Below are positions 61,514-64,000 of a DNA stretch of 64,000 nt, piece after piece (position 1 is the first letter of the stretch; each line of letters opens with the position of its first letter). The notes beneath the pieces are model-generated. The model saw nothing but the letters and a program-made list of their open reading frames with translations. It was not told the DNA's origin and did no database searches. Made by a program: the position numbers and the translations under genes. This DNA is from JAFMDF01 sp965277445 (GTDB lineage: Bacteria > Bacteroidota > Bacteroidia > Chitinophagales > Saprospiraceae): the NCBI GenBank assembly GCA_965277445.1, contig CBDICY010000010.1:248001-312000 (forward strand). The letters are read 5' to 3'.

Positions 61514-61545
61514 TGGTGATTGGTGATTAGTGACTTGTGATTAGT
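61514..61545. repeat. GGTGATTGGTGATTAG direct repeat in the atpB-atpE spacer
   Basis: Three to four copies of a GTGATTAG/GTGATTGG word, without a complementary arm nearby; same words as in 60541-60611. Confidence 0.5.
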
Positions 61546-61614
61546 TCGCCTTTAGCAACCTTCACTTTTAACTAAAATCCTTTCACGCTATCATTTACTT
61601 TTTGCTTACTAAAA

Positions 61615-62910
61615 CTAGTGAGCGTGTGCATCATCGTGATGATGTTCTTCTGTAGCGGCGCCGATATATGAAGCCGTCAAAATCGTAAATACGAAAGCTT
61701 GTACAAAAGCTACGACCAACTCAATCGCCATCATAAATAAAGTCAATAATCCTGCTCCAAATATACCTCCTATCGCTCCTGGAATACTTTCACCATTCTT
61801 ACCGAAGATAAAAATGAAACTTACGAAAATCAAGATTACCATGTGACCTGCCGTAATATTAGCAAACAAACGTAGCATTAAAGTAACAGGCTTAATAAAT
61901 AAACCTAATAATTCAACGGGTACTAAAATCAACTTCACAAACCAAGGCGTACCTGGCGCTGTGAATAAGTGCCCCCAATAATCCTTATTTCCGTTAATAT
62001 TCGTAATGAAGAAAGTAATGATAGCTAAAACAGCCGTTACTGCTAAATTACCTGTTACGTTCGAGCCTCCAAAAAATGGAATCTGACCGAATAAATTTAA
62101 ACCTAAAATGAAAAAGAAGATAGATAATAAGAAAGGTAAAAACTTGTCTGCTTTATCTCCTAAGAATGGAATCGCTACTTCGTCTTGAATAAAACCAACG
62201 AAAGGTTCCATGAAGTTTTGCAAACCAGTAGGTGCTTTTCCTTCGTTCTTTTTTGCTGCTCTAGCTACAGACAAAAATAACCAGCTTAAGAAAGCTAATA
62301 CAATTGCCATTGAAGTTACATTCTTCGTAATAGAGAAATCGTAGAAAGAAGTAATCCCTCCACCGAACAACCCACCATCTGCCGTACTTTTTGCATCGGT
62401 TTTATATAAGTTGTTATTGTAACAAACAAAAGCACCTTCTTTTTTCTTTCCATCAGCAGTTGTAATATCTTTATGAATAACACCACTAATATTTACTTCT
62501 CCATCAGGAAAACCCGCATCTACAACTCTTTTAACAGAGCCACCATCTAATACATATCCGTTATAAGCAACGTGTCCATCTCCATGACCGATAAAATCTG
62601 CATGAAATTTAGAGGCCATAAAGAAATCCCATCCTTTGTCTGGTGCATATAAAATAACAGGTAAAGGAATTTGAATTGGTCCGATACTATAAACATTGGC
62701 ATCAGAAATATGGTGGATTGCATTATCTCCTGCATTGAACTCATGATGAGCTTCTTCACCACAGATAGTAGCACCATGTCCATGACCACCTTCTTCTGCA
62801 TGTGCATGACTACTATGGTCATGTCCATCTCCGTGATCGTGGTCGTGTTGAGCTAGACCTAATAAGGCAAATGCAAGAATGTATATGGTAGATAAGAAAA
62901 AACGAAGCAT
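61615..62910 (-). CDS. atpB: ATP synthase Fo a subunit with His-rich extensions
   Basis: A 431-residue a subunit. A signal-like segment (about 1-19) precedes a His-rich stretch (DHDHGDGHDHSSHAHAEE) and a soluble domain of about 150 residues, all before the first of the usual membrane helices (about 200 onward). The essential Arg is in MLRLFANITAGHMVILIF, and the last helix region reads VELVVAFVQAFVFTILTA. The C-terminus ends EEHHHDDAHAH. The long periplasmic N-terminus is seen in this phylum; the two His-rich ends may bind Zn or Cu. It is the first gene of the operon. Confidence 0.94.
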   Translation of the reverse strand: MLRFFLSTIYILAFALLGLAQHDHDHGDGHDHSSHAHAEEGGHGHGATICGEEAHHEFNAGDNAIHHISDANVYSIGPIQIPLPVILYAPDKGWDFFMASKFHADFIGHGDGHVAYNGYVLDGGSVKRVVDAGFPDGEVNISGVIHKDITTADGKKKEGAFVCYNNNLYKTDAKSTADGGLFGGGITSFYDFSITKNVTSMAIVLAFLSWLFLSVARAAKKNEGKAPTGLQNFMEPFVGFIQDEVAIPFLGDKADKFLPFLLSIFFFILGLNLFGQIPFFGGSNVTGNLAVTAVLAIITFFITNINGNKDYWGHLFTAPGTPWFVKLILVPVELLGLFIKPVTLMLRLFANITAGHMVILIFVSFIFIFGKNGESIPGAIGGIFGAGLLTLFMMAIELVVAFVQAFVFTILTASYIGAATEEHHHDDAHAH

Positions 62911-63354
62911 GTATTAATTATTTTGAAATTCTGCTTTTTAAAGGGCAATGTGGCTCCAAGTCCAAAAAACGACCTAAATGGCTATTTTTTATTACTTTTT
63001 AGCCTCTTTTCAAAAATCGGTGCAAAGGTATTACTAAATAGTTGCTAAAAAAAGGGGTTTTTCATCTTTTTTTAAGAAAAATTGAATGTTTTTAAGGTCG
63101 TGAAAATCAAGGATTTGAGCATTAATTAAAATGAAAAAAGGGGAAAATTCTGTTATTTCTACATAAAACCATATTTAATTCTAACCAATGAGTTAAGCAT
63201 CTTAATTAATTACATTTATTAGTAAAACACCAAATTTTTGCATACCGTCATTCATCTATCATTTTAAGGGATTCATATAAAAAACGATTGCCTTTTATGC
63301 TTTTTAATGCAAATTGCAAGTGTTTTAAGTCGATAAAAATTTAAATTTCAACCA
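62911..63354. other. Gene-free divergent spacer
   Basis: 444 bp between atpB and the DUF697-like gene, AT-rich, no atpI or other gene. Apart from the -7 box at 63023 I see no feature. Confidence 0.5.
63023..63030 (-). promoter_or_regulatory. Probable -7 box of the ATP synthase operon
   Basis: On the minus strand TACCTTTG fits the consensus TAnnTTTG, about 113 bp upstream of the atpB ATG. The -33 element is weak (TTTTAG at about the right distance). The leader would be about 100 bases. Confidence 0.5.
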
Positions 63355-63981
63355 ATGTCCAATCCTGAAGTCAATAAATTAGCCCTAACCGAACCAATTA
63401 TCCAACGCCATGTCGTTTTTGCGATGGGTGCAGGTTTTATTCCCGTTCCTGTTTTTGATATAGTTGCCGTTACAGCGGTACAACTAGATATGCTTAAACA
63501 GCTATGTAAAGTATATGGACAGGATTATAATGAAACGAGCGGCAAAGCTTTTGTAGGAGCACTTACAGGTACGACTTTAGCTAGAATTGCAGCTAGTAGT
63601 GTTGGCTCTGTTTTTAAAGTCATTCCTGTTATTGGTTCCGCTTTAGGTGGTGCAACTGTTTCTGCTTTTGCTGGTGCCACTACTTATGCTATCGGTCAAG
63701 TGGTTGCTCGACATTTTGATTCTGGCGGGTCTATTTTAGATTTTGATAGTGCCGATTTGAAAGACTTTTACGAAGAACAAGTGGAAAAAGGCAAGGAAAT
63801 GGTGGAAGAATGGCAAACGACTATTGATGAAACGCTAGAAGATGTGAAGACTAGTACAGAAGATATATTTGAAAATGAATTAGAGGCGAAGTTGACTAAA
63901 TTAGAGGAGTTAAAAGAAGCTGGATTGGTGACGGAGACGGAGTATAAGCGGATTAAGGCTCGGATTATGAAGGGGAAATAA
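63355..63981 (+). CDS. DUF697-like membrane protein with SHOCT-like tail
   Basis: A 208-residue protein. The first 120 residues contain hydrophobic segments (VVFAMGAGFIPVPVFDIVAV, FKVIPVIGSALGGATVSAFA, GATTYAIGQVVARHF) of the DUF697 type. The rest is an acidic helix (WQTTIDETLEDVKTSTEDIF) and a C-terminal SHOCT-like segment (LTKLEELKEAGLVTETEYKR). The DUF697 family includes GTPase-associated membrane proteins, but there is no GTPase domain here. It is divergent from atpB. Function unknown. Confidence 0.72.
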   Translation: MSNPEVNKLALTEPIIQRHVVFAMGAGFIPVPVFDIVAVTAVQLDMLKQLCKVYGQDYNETSGKAFVGALTGTTLARIAASSVGSVFKVIPVIGSALGGATVSAFAGATTYAIGQVVARHFDSGGSILDFDSADLKDFYEEQVEKGKEMVEEWQTTIDETLEDVKTSTEDIFENELEAKLTKLEELKEAGLVTETEYKRIKARIMKGK

Positions 63982-64000
63982 AAATTAGCTTATTTTATCT

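Noticed and set aside
57258..62910. ATP synthase operon as truncated or pseudogenised because atpD and atpC are missing
   Set aside because: In Bacteroidota the beta and epsilon genes usually lie at another locus; all genes present here are full length and a terminator follows atpG.

Overview
The window is chromosomal DNA of a member of the Bacteroidota, most like the Saprospiria/Chitinophagia side of the phylum. The basis is the low GC content, the near absence of Shine-Dalgarno sites, promoters of the TTG-N19-TAnnTTTG type, two proteins with type IX secretion (T9SS) sorting tails, DUF11/SdrD-like adhesins, MacB/FtsX permeases, and an atpBEFHAG cluster without atpD/atpC. I see no rRNA, tRNA, CRISPR array or complete insertion sequence.

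Layout. 1-1.9 kb: end of an FtsX permease, then an AT-rich membrane protein resembling putative phage abortive-infection proteins. 1.9-12.1 kb: a mostly minus-strand catabolic block (divergent thiolase, AMP-forming acyl ligase, carotenoid oxygenase, SCP2-type thiolase, ABM-fold protein, nitronate monooxygenase) with a divergent TetR regulator; an RNase H-like gene and an effector-associated-domain gene sit inside it. 12-17 kb: TPR histidine kinase divergent from an FtsX permease, then a MITE-like element. 17-28 kb: secreted protein of unknown function, subtilase, AraC regulator with a small partner, and a 2019-residue surface protein with a LamG domain nested in a DUF11 domain. 28-35 kb: sirtuin, lipoprotein protease, AraC regulator, a redox cassette (thioredoxin plus two tiny Cys proteins, one only 56 residues), GNAT, panD, esterase. 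35-42.7 kb: FAD/Fe-S oxidase, zinc-ribbon P-loop protein, AI-2E transporter and two T9SS cargo proteins. 42.9-46.5 kb: an ECF sigma operon with YHYH, MORN and SCO proteins. 46.7-57 kb: sulfatase, class IV aminotransferase, a DUF4956-HlyD-TolC set, MscS channel and a membrane TPR-AraC regulator. 57-63 kb: ATP synthase. 63.4 kb: DUF697-like protein.

The most striking non-coding feature is a large set of intergenic hairpins. Each is built from short repeated words (for example ATCCGTTG, CATCATAAATC, GCAGTATGCAGT, GGATTCATCC) with long complementary arms. Several occupy nearly whole spacers, including three spacers of the ATP synthase operon, and two are read through at the 5' ends of open frames in the sigma operon.

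The best candidates for something undescribed are: (a) the AraC-thioredoxin-CGNCWG-WYYCDC cassette with a 21-bp-periodic operator; (b) the DUF4956-HlyD-TolC set, which looks tripartite but has no recognised pump; (c) the oxygenase/ligase/thiolase block; and (d) the word-hairpin families. All functions are inferred from motifs read by eye; no database search was run.
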